NCBI GenBank assembly: GCA_025200525.1
Contig: CM045758.1
Span: 167,302,261-167,366,260 of the forward strand
Origin: Camellia lanceoleosa
Taxonomy: Eukaryota; Streptophyta; Magnoliopsida; Ericales; Theaceae
Length of the DNA: 64,000 bases
Direction of reading: 5' to 3'
Below are positions 12,193 through 24,309 of this stretch, one piece after another. How positions within the stretch are numbered: the stretch's first letter is position 1; each line of letters starts with the position of its first letter. Under the pieces are notes generated by a model. The model searched no databases, was not told the DNA's origin, and was given only the letters and a program-made list of their open reading frames with translations. Made by a program: the position numbers and the translations under genes.

Positions 12193-12400
12193 CACACCCT
12201 TAGTGAATCCTCTTTATGTGTGCTCACAAGTTCGCATATGATTAAAAAAAAAAAAATCATGATTCATATTATGCTAAATTTAAATTGATACATAACACGT
12301 TTCAAATTTTTTTAAAAAATAATAATAATTTAAGCATTCTTTATACATTCTTGGGACGAGTCCCAACTTCACGAGTCTCACACACCAACAACACCACCCA
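12193..12400. repeat. Diverged direct repeat, right copy
   Basis: Partner of the 10262-10785 region: 'gaatcctctttatgtgtgctcacaagtt', an A tract, 'attcatattatgctaaattt' and 'cttgggacgagtcccaacttcacgagtc' in the same order and strand. Confidence 0.6.
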
Positions 12401-13338
12401 ATAAAAAAAAAGTTTACAAAACAGGCTCTCTGTTTGATTTGTTGTTTTCTTCACCCCCACATGCTCCAACACAACCACTTGTCCACCATTTTATTTTGCG
12501 AACATTATTGATAGATGTAATTTTTAAATATAATTATATATTAATAGTAAATTTTATTAATATTAATAATTAAAAACATAAATTTTATGATAAATTTGTA
12601 ATTATTTGTTTTTAAAACTACATTGAATTATAATTTTTTCTTCTTCTTCTTTTTTTTTTTTTTTTTTTTTTCTCTCCCTCCTTGGGGAATTTATTTCTAG
12701 ATTTTTTCACCCTTCTATCTCTATGGGACTTAGGTCAATTAGACAAAGTTACGTGTATAAAAAAATACAAAGAAAAATATGTAGAAAAAACAGTGTGTGA
12801 ATCAAATCCATTACAAATTACATTTGTAAATCCTATAATTTGTTTTCTATGTCAATTTGATTTAATTTACTTTTCAAAATTTTTCATTGTGCCAATTTAA
12901 TCAAATCCATAGTACCATTTTTCCGAGTTGGATTAAAATTAAGAGGCAAAATAGTCTATTTATACCTTTAAAAGTGATTATAGAATTGACTTCCAATTTA
13001 AATGATCATTTCCTTTTGAATAGTTTATTTTACTACCCAATATTTTTATTCAATTTCTTAACAAAAGTTATTAATTAGAGTAAATTGATACAATATAAAA
13101 AAAAAAATATTAAAGGACGGAGTTGATACAATTTATCATGAACCAAATTGATACAAGAAGCAAATTACCAGGATAACCAGTATAACTTGCTCTTACAGCT
13201 ATGGTTTCTGCCACACTTAGAGTTCATCTGAACCACTTTTCTTTCTGCTACACTTAGAGTTCATCTGAACCACTTTTCTATGCATATTTTTATTTTCTAC
13301 TTTTCTAGATTACAGAGGTTAAATTACGACATCGCCCT
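12401..13338. other. 3' flank of HMGR
   Basis: AT-rich, with a T tract at 12650-12671. No gene seen. The part nearest 13338 should hold the HMGR 3' UTR and polyadenylation signals, but no single signal stands out. Confidence 0.5.
13205..13278. repeat. 37-bp tandem duplication
   Basis: 'tttctgccacacttagag...ccacttttc' occurs twice in succession (13205 and 13242), with one base different. It lies 61-134 bp beyond the HMGR stop codon, probably within the 3' UTR. Confidence 0.85.
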
Positions 13339-13581
13339 TTAAGAGGATACCTTGGTGATATCTTTGCTAGATCTGTTGTATTTCATGTGACTTTTGACAA
13401 GGTGGCCAGCTGCAATGGCAGACATGACAGAGAGCTCCCCACCAAGAACAGAACCAGCTACAATGGAGGCCAATAGCCTTGAGTTCGACCCTGGTGACTG
13501 TCGGCTCGCACCCTTCACTCCAAGTAGGTTCAGGCATGCTGACTGGGATGCTAGTTGGGTCCCACCTCCAACTGTACCCAC
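13339..13581 (-). CDS. HMGR: HMGR exon 4
   Basis: Encodes residues 510-589 and the stop: [56 protein letters not shown], ending KVSS. Holds catalytic His574 and the putative SnRK1 target Ser580. Acceptor ACAG|GTGGG. Confidence 0.95.
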   Translation of the reverse strand: MGTVGGGTQLASQSACLNLLGVKGASRQSPGSNSRLLASIVAGSVLGGELSVMSAIAAGHLVKSHMKYNRSSKDITKVSS

Positions 13582-16500
13582 CTGTTTTTCATAAGTAGTG
13601 CAAAAGACTAATTAATTAAAAAAATTCCAACAACTAATTTATAATTAAACAAGATCAAATAGATTCGTTACAAGTTGAGATCAGAATATTATTTTTATTT
13701 TTTATGAATGGGTCACAAATTTAGTAGTTAATGAGTGACTGACATAGCGATCTTTTAAATCTCAAGGAGTCTTGGGGTTGTTGTGAAAGAAACACCTGTA
13801 TGTCGTGGGAATAGAGAATGGCATATCTCTAAACCCAATCGAGATCCCAATTCTGACATGCATGTGAAATAATATCTCTCCTTTTATAGGCTTATTCGGT
13901 TTAATTTATTATGTAAAATTAAAAATTTAATCAACTCTCTCAGAATTTTTAAACAATTAATTTTTTTTAACTCACTGAAATTATTTTAAAAAAATTAATT
14001 TGTTCAAGTCCTATCAAACAACCCATATGTGTCCTACATTAAAAATGAAAAACAGCATATACACAAGGCTCAAGATATGGATTTATTTTCTAAAAACTTG
14101 ATAGATAAAAGTTGTAAAAAATAAAGTAAAATAAAAAATTTAGCCCATCATCTAAAATGCTTATTTTTAGAGATATCAAATTACAACATATCCCCTTTAA
14201 AAAGACTTGGATTTCTAAAATTTGAAAATTTGGCAAAAAGATGATCTAAGATTATTATTTTTACGTTGTAACAGAAATAATTATATTATCTTTTATTCAT
14301 ATAACCAACAAATTATTGATAAAAAAGAATTAAGTATTATGTGAATAAAATCTCACTATCTAATTGAGAGAGAGGGAGAATGGTAATGGTGGAATACCTC
14401 AATGGAAGGCATGGTGACAGAGACGTGGAGGTCCTTGCCATCATTGACAGGTTCCATCATGGTGATGCAGTGAGAGCTCTCCACATTCTGAGCAGGGTCT
14501 TGGCCTGTGGCTAAGTATACTGCAGACACAATGTTGCTGGCATGGGCATTGAACCCACCAAGTGCACCGGCCATGGCTGAACCAGTAAGGTTCTTGAGCA
14601 TGTTGAGCTCCACCAGTGCAGCTACGTTGGTCTTCAACACCTTCCTCACAACCTCTTCTGTGATGATTGCCTCGCAAACTACTGATTTTCCACGCCCTTC
14701 TATCCAATTCACAGCTGCTGGCTTCTTGTCCGAGCAAAAGTTTCCTGTTAATTTCAGTTCCAAAAACACCCATACAAATATTTTTGATCAAAAAAATGAA
14801 AAGATTTTATTGATGAAAATCAATTAAGTACATCAATAAGAACCGATGAATGCAAAAAGTATCATAACAATACAAGACAATCTCAATTAAGTTGACACCA
14901 AAAAACATGCACAATCATATGCGAGTACACCATTAAGAGTTGACTAGAAACCAATCAAACCAAAAACACCCATTCAAATTTATATATATATATATAAATA
15001 TACATACCTACTCAAAAAAAATTAATGAAAACATAAATGTCTCAGTTATTTGGTATGGTTTTGTTTTTGAAAAACTTCAAAAATTTTGTTGGGCGAATTG
15101 TTTTTGAAAATTATTTTGAGAAGAAATTTGGAAAACAATCAATTTTTAAGAAAAACCCAAATAGTTATTTTTCTTTTTTTGAAAACTATATTTGTACAAA
15201 AATTTTTTAAAAATAATTTTTTTAAACTTTTTATTGCCTTTTCTTTTGAAAAAAAAAAGAAAGAAAAAAGAAGAAGAAGTAGAAAACAAAAATGATACCA
15301 AAGAGGCTTGCGCTGTTTGGCAATGACTTAAACAGCCATTTTTTTAGAAAAAACTATTTTAGTTAAATAAAACAATTATGCCCGTTTGAGTGATTTAGCT
15401 AAAAAACAATATATATTTTTTCAGCATTTATCAAATCCATCAATTTTTTAAACTATTTTTTCTTAAAAAAATTTAAGAATCTAGAAAATTACTTCAAAAA
15501 TATTTGTCAAATTTCAAATGTCCAAATTGATGATATCTGAGTTCATTAATATGTGTATTTGTGTGTGTGTTTTTTCTGCACGTAAGATCAAGGGAGATGT
15601 AATTACCGGAGATGCCAATGACATCCATGTCAGGAAAATCACTCTGAAGGAAGTCAAGAACGTTCTGGACACCTTTGGAGACCATATTCATCCCCATTGC
15701 ATCTCCAGTGCTGCACCTGAACCTCATATACAGATTCTTTCCTGCTATGGCACATTGAATTCCTTGTAGCCTTGCAAATCTGCTCGATCTGTTTATGTAC
15801 ATATTCACTTTCTCAACATACCACTTTTTAATAGTTTTCAAATTAATCTACCTAAACAAAATTAAACTATACATGCCTACTCATAAATTTATACATCAAG
15901 ACAGGAGTAATCAGAATTATCTTCATTTGTTGATATCCTCATTATTTTTAACAAATACGGTGTAATGAAACATTTAAATTGGAAAATAAAATAATTTTAA
16001 TTGCACAAAAATCAATCATAAAACTTGGCAAAATCATCTCATATGAATGTTAAACCCAAAAAAAATAAAATAAAATAAAATAATAAAAAAAAAATGAGAC
16101 CTATCTCATGTGAGAGAATTGTATATATTAATAGGCTTTTCCATAATAATATATGAAAGAAGTGTAATGAAAAACCTAGAACCGTGACAACCAACCCTCA
16201 ATAAAATTATTGGTTCACGTCAAACATATACATATATATATATATATATTTTATTATATGAAATTAAACTTGAGTTGGTGTAAATAAAATCAAACTACGT
16301 CAATAATTGCTTGGAGTAATTTTTTGCTCTTTCTAACTGTTTGAATTGGTAACCCGTTTATATGCCAACCCTTACATTATATATGTAAATGTCAATATCA
16401 AAGAGTATCATGCAAACCCATGCAAAAATAAAAATATTCAATAGCAATATCAAATTGAAACCGTCAATGATTTTAAAGTTGAGAACTATTATACATTATT

Positions 16501-19500
16501 CACTCTGTCCTATTTTATTGGTCTATTATACCATTTTTTGTTGTTCAAAAATACATGTCCATTTTAAAAAGTCAAATCTTTAAATTTAAAATTTTTTCAA
16601 AATTACTCCTTATAAAGTAATTATAAATATATTTAAAAATAAGAATATAAGAGTATTTTTAGAATTAATCTTTTAAAATTTAAATTCAACGTATAATAAT
16701 AATGTTTCCTTAAAATGTTTGAAATTTTAAAAAAGAACCATCAATATGGGTCGTAAAGAGTATTTATTTCTATGCGTTTCTTAATAAATATATTTGGAAA
16801 CAAGGGATTAATCATCAGTCAATAATACAAAATGGTGTTAAAAAATGGATGACATATAATATTATTTAAAATCTTACCCAATATAAAGGAAAACCGATAC
16901 CATGGACCCAAATTTTATTAATTAATAATGATAAATTTGACCGGTAATTTATTGCTTTTTATATTTTTACTACTTTTGGGCAGGTTTGACAATTATTACA
17001 CCCTTCTCACATCCTTTCCTGGACCAAGAATAATATTATATAAATAAAACTTGATTATATAGTAATTTTGTTCAATACAAAATACCTTCCATTGGACTAA
17101 TAGTATGTACTTAATTTTTATAAAATATTTAACAAATATATTGGCCTCGTTTGGAAAGTGACTATTTTAGTAGGCTATTTGATTTTTTGACTATTTTAGT
17201 AGGTTATTTTAATTTTGTGTTTGGGAAGTTGGGTTAAATTTTTATTGGAGTTGGTGTATTAAAAAATATGTTGAAAAGATATTTGTAATTAAAATGACCA
17301 TTTTGTCCCTACAATTATAATTTTTTAATTTCCGGCTGAGGGGCAAAATGGTAATTGATCTGTTGATGTAATCATTCCGGCTGTGACTCAGCGCGCAGGC
17401 TTTTTTTTTTTTTTTTTTTTCTTTTTTGAAAACCAAGAAAAAAGTTGGCTTTTAGGCTGATTTTCACAATTAGGCTATAATAGCCTGATTCTCATCTTCC
17501 CAAACAACGCTATTATAGCAGTGAGATTTTATAAATAATAAGTTACGTTGGTGTTTCTTAAATGAAAAGTGAATATGATGATTTTAAATATCAAATAATA
17601 TAGGGATATCAGTCTTTGGGTGTTTTAAGAATATAGTTAAAAGTTAATTTTTTTATTTTTTTTAAATTTTAAAAATTTTTTATATAAAAAATGTAAAAGA
17701 TAATATAACTTAAAATGGATTAAAAGTTAGCTTTTGGCTTTTTTGATGGTTCCAAATGACTCCTTTGTCAAAAGGCCTAACCATAGAAGGATAACCTTTG
17801 ATGTTAGACTTTAGGGTAATGCTATAGTGCAACTTTTACACTTACCTCTTTTTTTTTTTCACACTTACACTTTATTACTTTTATTTTACCTTACTTTTTA
17901 CCTTTTGTGTAAAGTGCACACAACACACTTATACATTATATTTTTATACTACTTACTTACACACTACACTTACACCTTTTTTACTTTTTTTTTTTTGCAA
18001 TGCAGAAACCTTTACTTTTTACTTTTTGCACTTTACACCTAAAAAAAAAAACTAGACTTTAAGGCTATTTTGAAAAGTGGGTTAAATGCCCTCTCTCACA
18101 AAAAAATTAAAAAAATTAAAAAATAATTTTTAACTATCTTTCCAAAAGACTCCCAAGGAACCAAGACTTAAGAGATTACTAGCAAGTGGTTGCCACTAAA
18201 TTATGTAACAGTACTCGCACAAATAAAAATTCAAGTTCACACTTACAATTTATCCAAATCCATCCATATATACTAATACTATGTTTGGGAACCTATCAGA
18301 AAAAAGAAAAGAAATGATTACTTAAGTAATAAAAGAAAAGAAAAAAAATAATTGTGATTTCTCTTATTCTTATTTGGTTAGATTTCATTAAAAGAAAAGA
18401 AAAGAAATTATTTTACGTTATATTACAAAAATAACCTTTTTATATTTTCAATCATTTTATTTCTTTTATTTTTATAGGGACAAAATTAGGCCTTGTTTGG
18501 GAAGACTAAATAAGTGCACTTTTTGTCTTTTTTGACTAAAAAAGTGAGGTTGAAAATATGGATGTTTGGGTTAACTTTTTTTTTTTTAAAATTGAAAAAT
18601 AAAAAAAAAAAAAATTTTTAAATTAGGAATTTTTGAATTTTGATTTTAATAGTAATAAATTATTTTTTAAAATTGTTTTTTTTTTAAACTTTTTAATATT
18701 TTTTTTTTTTTTTAACTTTTTTTTTTTTTTTGGCTATATTATAAAAATAGTGATTTCTTTTCTCTTCTAATCTCTCCACTTTTGGAAATATTAAAAATGA
18801 GACTTATAAGAGAAATGAGTTTCTCTCCATTTCTCTCTATTTCTTTCCATTTCTCTCTACTTAAATTATCCAAACAAATAAAAAAAATACATATTACTTC
18901 ATTTTTTTTTTTTTTTTCCTCTCTAAATCACTCAATCCAAACATATTAAAAGCCCAAATAACTAACCCCAGTGAAACTTGAGACCTTAGGGATTACGCCC
19001 CCAAGATCTTGCTAGGAATGACCTGTGCGTGGGACCTTAGGGATTACGCCCCCAAGATCTTGCCAGGAATGACCTCTGTGTCGAACAATATCGATCAATA
19101 TATTAATAAAATATTGAATAGGGTGCGTAATGTAACATAAAATACAGACAAAATAAGCAGTATGAATAGTACTGAACGAGATAATACTGACTTGTTGAAA
19201 ACAGTATGAATAGTATCAGAGTTGATCGGGTCCTCCAAGAAGAATTTGAGCTCCGCCGCCCTCTTGGCGGTGCCGAACCTAACCACCGGAGCTCTAGTCA
19301 TCCCATCCCTCAGCAACACACTGGTGGCGCCGCCGGACGAGTAGATAGCCTTACACCCCCTATTAGTACTCGCCACCAAAGTCCCCTCCGTCGTCGCCAT
19401 CGGCACCGAGTACTCCTCCCCGTCCAGCAACAATGGTCCGACGATCCCCACCGGAATCTGAACATAACCCACAGGCATCTCACAACACTGTCCCAAAATA

Positions 19501-20189
19501 GACTCGTAATCAAACCCCTCCAATGGAAGACCCACCAGAGACTTTCCTGTTATCCTCTGCAGAGCCTCTCGCCGTATCGCCGCAGCTCGTTTACAGTCTC
19601 CGAGCTTCGATTCGAGCAAGTAGGACGGCGTAGTCCCAGCCACCACCGAGTTTATAATCTCCTCATCCTCCTCCGACGTTGGTGGGGCAGAGTGCTTCAC
19701 CGCCACCATTTTCGGAGGAGGAGCCACCAGCGGAGAGCAGTCGATGGCTGCGGCGCAAGGGGTGAGGCGGCGGTCATCGATGAATTGGGCTGCGGTTTCG
19801 TCTTCATCGATCTCTTCCCAAGCATCGTGGGTGGATCGGGAAGTTATGACGGACTGAACGAAGTCGACGCCGAAGAAGCCGAGGAGGTAGATAGCGGAAG
19901 CGATGAAGGAAACCACGGCGGCAAGTTCGGAGAGGGTGACGACGTGGAGGGGGATGGAGTTGCGGATCTTGTCACGCCATCGGAGGAGAAGGAAGTAGCC
20001 GACAGAGAAGAAGAGAGTGAAGAAAACGGCATTGGTGAGGTAGAGAGGCAGAGGGAAGGCATCGGAGGCTTTGGGAGAGGTGGGTTGTTGTTGTTGTTGG
20101 TGGTGGTGGTGGGGTTTGAGAGGTTCGCCGAGGGTGGCAGTTTTGGATGGAGTGAGTGAAGACTTGCCATTACGCCGGCGAACATCCAT
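13339..20189 (-). CDS. HMGR: 3-hydroxy-3-methylglutaryl-CoA reductase, four-exon gene
   Basis: HMGR reduces HMG-CoA with two NADPH to mevalonate, the committed step of the cytosolic mevalonate route to sterols and other isoprenoids, at the ER membrane. Coding exons: 20189-19192, 15788-15607, 14744-14398, 13581-13339. They join without frame error into 589 codons, normal for plants. An N-terminal MDVRRR stretch and a His/Gln tract (27-35) precede two membrane segments (about 47-70 and 90-113). A variable linker leads to the catalytic domain, with [10 protein letters not shown] (237-246), TTEGT with catalytic Glu269, GDAMGMN with Asp362, SDKK (398-401), GTVGGGT (511-517) and KSHM with His574. 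Ser580 in NRSS matches the position known to be phosphorylated by SnRK1 in Arabidopsis. All catalytic residues are present. The start is the first ATG and gives the family N-terminus. Confidence 0.97.
13582..14397 (-). other. HMGR intron 3
   Basis: 816 bp, GTATTC to ACAG. AT-rich; no nested element recognised. Confidence 0.9.
14398..14744 (-). CDS. HMGR: HMGR exon 3
   Basis: 347 bp encoding residues 394-509: [14 protein letters not shown] with the catalytic lysine, the helix [27 protein letters not shown] and VTMPSIE. Acceptor AACAG|GAAAC, donor GAG|GTATTC. Confidence 0.95.
14745..15606 (-). other. HMGR intron 2
   Basis: 862 bp, GTAATT to AACAG. AT-rich, with a short AAG/A tract near 15250-15290 and no other feature. 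Confidence 0.9.
15607..15788 (-). CDS. HMGR: HMGR exon 2
   Basis: 182 bp between acceptor AACAG|ATCGAG and donor TCCG|GTAATT. Encodes residues 333-394 from KSSRFARLQ through [11 protein letters not shown] to VIGISG. Contains Asp362 and the NADPH-binding DAMGMNM motif. Joins in frame to both neighbours. Confidence 0.95.
17143..17510. mobile_element. MITE-like segment in HMGR intron 1
   Basis: Left end 'ggcctcgtttggaaagtga' and right end 'catcttcccaaacaacgct' are imperfect inverted repeats of the 'gcctTGTTTGGgaag' type, which also starts repeats at 18492 and 53611. Contains a T tract (17400-17420). Target duplications are not evident. Confidence 0.45.
18982..19083. repeat. 51-bp tandem duplication near the exon 1 donor
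   Basis: 'gaccttagggattacgcccc' plus about 31 more bases occurs twice, at 18982 and 19033, with few differences, about 110 bp inside intron 1. Confidence 0.85.
19192..20189 (-). CDS. HMGR: HMGR exon 1
   Basis: Encodes residues 1-332 plus two bases of codon 333: the N-terminal tail, both membrane segments, the linker and the first half of the catalytic domain, including Glu269. The donor reads CAA|GTCAGT. The frame stays open past the donor to 19095, adding residues without family similarity, which supports the splice site. The linker at residues 120-185 is acidic (EEIDEDE, EEDEE), as in other plant HMGRs. Confidence 0.95.
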
Positions 20190-20313
20190 TGTTCTTTTTA
20201 GGCCGGCGAAGACGGCGGAGGAGGAGGGAGGTGGTGGGTGAGTGCTGCTATGTAACTGTTTGTTGTTATTATGAGACTGTGAAAGGTGAAGCGGATGAGT
20301 AGGGAAGCGATGT

Positions 20314-20321
20314 TATTTATA
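20314..20321 (-). promoter_or_regulatory. Probable HMGR TATA box
   Basis: TATAAATA on the minus strand, about 125 bp upstream of the ATG and followed by a CT-rich presumed 5' UTR. Immediately upstream on the same strand is a short pentanucleotide repeat (ATACC, 20341-20360). Position and sequence fit a core promoter; the transcription start was not tested. Confidence 0.65.
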
Positions 20322-21762
20322 GAGATGGAGAGATGGAGAGATGGTATGGTATGGTATGGATTGAGGTTGGCGCGCTAGACTGCTGGCCACAAGGACCGCG
20401 TGCCATATACTCTTTTATTGCACTTCATTTTTATTTTGTTTTCACTCTATTTTTTTATCAAAATAAAACAAGAAAATCAACCAAAAAAAAAAAAAAAAAA
20501 TTCAGATTATACAAGCAACGCTTTTAAGACAAGAAAAGAAAAGAAAATCAAATCACTAAACACCTCCCCATTTTAGAAGGTGTACATTTAGCTTATTTTA
20601 AGAAGTGAATTAAAAGTCACTTATTATCTTTTAACCTACTTTCTTTCTCTCAAAAAAAAAAAAAAATTAAAAAGTCAATTTTTAATTATTTTTCCAAAAC
20701 ACCTTTAGGCACTATTTGATATAAATTAAATAAGTATATTTATTTGAGTCACATCATATTTTTATTTTTATTTTTTTAAATAAAAAATATTTATTTAAAT
20801 CATTCTAAATAATCCTTTAATTAGTTAAATAGCGTTTTATGGTCTCATAAACAAAATAAAGAAGAAAAAAATCTCCAAAATTTACAATCAATAGCCAACT
20901 TTTATTCATTGTGTGGTCTCACAATACATCATTGATCTACTAAAGCGTGTTTTAGAAAAATAGTTAAAAGTTAATTTTTTAATTTGATTTTTGATTTTTG
21001 ATTTTTGATTTTTAATTTTTGATTTTTTTTAAAAACATATAAAAAAATAAAGAGATAATGTAATTCAAAATAGATTAAAACTGATTTTTGACTTTTAGTC
21101 ATCTTTCTTTAAAAAAAAAAAAAAAACAAAAGCGCCTAATTTTCTAGCGACTTTTATGAGTTCCTAGACTTTTTGTTACCAAAAACTAAAAAGTTATATT
21201 ACTTTTTTTTTATCTTTTTTTCCGAAACTTTTTATCTCTCTCTCTTTTTTTTTTAATCTAAAAAGTTTACAAAAAATAAATCAAATAAACTAAATTTATT
21301 TAAAAACCTTAAAAAAATTGACTTGTTTTTTATCTTGTTTAAACCTCCCTAGTCAGCAATTGCCAAGGTGTGGTTTCTCTGTGGATTCCCTTATTTCTCC
21401 TCGCTCCAAAAATGTTTCTAATAATATTTATATTTTATTGTCTAGGGAAGACAAATCTAAAAAAAGTATAAAAAAAATTAACATAATTTATAAACAAAAT
21501 CATTAAAATAAAAATAAACCTAACTTAAATAATAATAAATAAAAAAAAGTACTCCCAATAATCATTACTTTTTTTTTTTTTTACGACAGTGATTAATTTT
21601 TAAAAAGAGTATAAAAATAGTATTTAAATAGAACATACATTTTTTTTTTCAAATTATTTTTAGAAAAGATAGTTAAAAAAGATTACTGTAATATCATTTT
21701 AGTAAATGAAATTACGGTAATATCATTTTTTTTTCTCTCTATCTCCCAATAAATTTTTTTTT

Positions 21763-22025
21763 GGGGTACTTACGTGTAGGTCCTATTAACTAGACTTATT
21801 TACCTACAGGTCCTAACTAATAAATTTAACACTATAAAAATAAGAGATTGATAAATTTATCACTATAAATTTATTCATAAAAGCAAAGAGACTGATAAAT
21901 TTATCACTATAAATTTATTCATAAAAATAAAAGACTGATAAATTTATCTTTATCACTTAATAAATTTATCAATAGGACCTAATAGGTAATAAGTCTTAAA
22001 AGTAGGACCTATTGGTAGTTTACCC
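21763..22025. repeat. Inverted-end repeat with 44-bp tandem core
   Basis: Starts 'acttacgtgtaggtcctatt' and ends with inverted 'aagtaggacctattggtag'. Between them 'tgataaatttatcactataa' recurs at about 21849, 21893 and (shortened) 21938, a 44-bp period. The outer motif resembles the ends near 54130 and 63901. Confidence 0.5.
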
Positions 22026-22328
22026 TTTTTTTTTTCTTCTTCAGAGTATCTTTTCCATTATAAATCTATTGGCTATAAAAAAAATTTACTGTAATATCAT
22101 TTTAGTAAATCATATACCATGTGAATGGTTTAAGGGAATGGCTTGAATCAAATTGTTCTTATATTTTTTTTAATCAACTTTTTTTTTTTAATACTAGAAA
22201 CCAAAACTAAATTATAGTAAAAGATTAAAAAGACAAAGAAAAAAACTGAAAAAATTAAAACTTCAATCAAAGTTTAAAAAAAATTAAGCGAAAAAATGTT
22301 CATACAACAACACCAACAAAAAGAATAA

Positions 22329-22736
22329 GGTTTTGTTTGGTTACAATTTTCAAAAATTATTTTTAGATGGGTTTTCAACCGTCTTTACTAATTTTTTTTT
22401 TCCCCATATTTTAGCCCCTTTTCTATTTTTAGATATATCAAAGATTAGATACATTTAAAAATAAAAATAAAAAAATTAACTAAAAAATAAAAATAAAAAT
22501 CACTAAAAACAAATGAAAATCCAAACAAAAATGAACATATTTTGTTTGAATTTTTGTTTATTTTTAGTATTTTTAAATATTTTTAGTCAATTTATTTTAC
22601 TTTTTGGATGTATCTTGATTAATTATATCTAAAAAGTACAATAAATTGATCAAAATATATAACCAAAAAAAATTATAAAAATAAACAAGAACTAATCTAA
22701 AAATAGTTTTTGAAAAATCAAACTAAACAAACTTTA
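22329..22736. mobile_element. MITE-like element
   Basis: Left 'ggttttgtttggttacaatt' followed by 'caaaaattatttttagat' is mirrored at the right by 'ctaaaaatagtttttgaaaa' followed by 'caaactaaacaaacttt'. The inverted ends are about 40 bp with several mismatches. No coding capacity. Target duplication not clear. Confidence 0.55.
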
Positions 22737-24309
22737 AATCTCATTAAAAAAATTGGTTTTAGGCCAAACGAAACGAGACTTAAGTGAAGTCTAGATAATT
22801 AGGTCTTTCACCTCCTTCACTAATCCTTTACAAAAGTGTGTTGCTTTTGATTGGTTGTAAAACTCTTGAACCATTTCAGTTGTATGAACACAAATGATCC
22901 TTCATCTCTTTTTCAAAAAATAAAAAATAAAGTCATACAAATTAGCTGGTAATAATATCAAGGAATTGATCTAGTATATATATGAGATATTCTCTCAAAT
23001 ATAATATTTGGGTTTTTAGTTTTACCAGGAGAAATTTTCCTTCCCCGTTCCTCTTTTCTCCTTTTACCATTTTGAAAATTAAAAATTAAAAATAATCCAT
23101 GACGTATCACTTTGGCACCACCACATGACATGACATGAACTATGACTCAGTCCAGGTTGAACCCAAAATGTTGAGACTGCCCCCACTTTCTTCCATTTGA
23201 GGTTTTGCCACTTTAAAGATTTTGAGCCACCCAATTTAAAAATTGATCCTCACAATGTGACTAGTCAACAAGTAAACACTATTTCAATACAGTGAATCTT
23301 ACATAAAAGTCATGTATTTATTTGAATATAATTAAGGGTATTCAAATAGTTCATAGACAAAAATTTGTTTGAGATGACCTAAATAAGTGTACTTTTTATC
23401 TTTTTATAAAAAGATGTACAAAAAAGTAAAGAGGTGATGTGATGAAAAAAAAATAAAAAGATAAAAAGATAAATTATCTTGTAGTAGCCAAACTTAGCCT
23501 TTAATATTACTCAACTCGGTTCACCCGTTTCATGGCCGCTTCAACGCCTAGCCCACCCCAATTCATAAAAGATTTAGAGTTTTGGATAAAAATTTGTAAC
23601 GCAAGTTCGCCCATAAACCCAAATGTTTAGTTTGATTTTTTTGATCAAATATTTAATTTTTTTTATTTATTTCTCATGTTTAAAGTTTCTATTTTTTTCT
23701 TTCTATTTTTTTTTTCTCTCTTCACTTGTATGTATTATATGTTACTTGATTATTATTTATTATATAAGATGTAAAAAGGTATTAAAAAAAAATCAAAATA
23801 CTTAAATTATGTTAGAAAGAAAAATAACTAATGAAAATGTTAAAAATATGTTAATGAAAAATGTACAACCCGGTCCAGTTTGTTTTTGACCCATAAAGTT
23901 TGAGCTTATGGGTAAGATGAGGTTTTAATTTTTTAAATAAGTCCAACCCGTACTAACTCTTTAATTAGTCAAAACCTACAAATTTTATTAAAATATAAGA
24001 TTTGGACACAACAACTGTGAGATGGGTAAGCCCGACCTATCACATTAATGACCCATAAATATAATGAATTTTACAATAAATACGTGGTGTACTTATTAAA
24101 TCGTATTTAAAATTCATTTAGAAAGTGTTTATTTTAATTAATTTTTTTTATGAAAAAATGTATACAAAAAAAAGAAACTAAATGATATAATTGAGTGTAG
24201 CCAAAAAGCCTCCACTCCAAACGGAGTTTTAATATGTTCGTCATTCTTATAGTATTTTATTAGTGACATTACATTATCACGAAAATATGATATCTCTCTT
24301 ATATTTAAA

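Larger units (their letters stand above)
15789..19191 (-). other. HMGR intron 1 (3.4 kb)
   Basis: Starts GTCAGT and ends AACAG on the minus strand. It is long for this gene and packed with AT-rich repeat DNA: a MITE-like segment (17143-17510), a T/AC-rich low-complexity tract (17840-18045), a 'ccttgtttgggaagac' repeat start (18492) with long T tracts (18575-18735), and a 51-bp tandem duplication (18982-19083). No exon-like coding was seen inside. Confidence 0.9.
20322..24309. other. Intergenic, AT-rich
   Basis: HMGR upstream region. No gene seen. Holds GATTTTT tandem repeats (20985-21029), the repeat block at 21763-22025, the MITE-like segment at 22329-22736 and long A/T tracts. Confidence 0.6.

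Noticed and set aside
19095..19191. Extension of HMGR exon 1 past the donor
   Set aside because: The frame is open but hydrophobic and unlike the family, whereas the GT donor joins exactly to the conserved exon 2.
19206..20159. 317-codon open frame on the plus strand
   Set aside because: It is the antisense of HMGR exon 1; its residues are biased and match no family, while the minus strand gives a complete, conserved enzyme.
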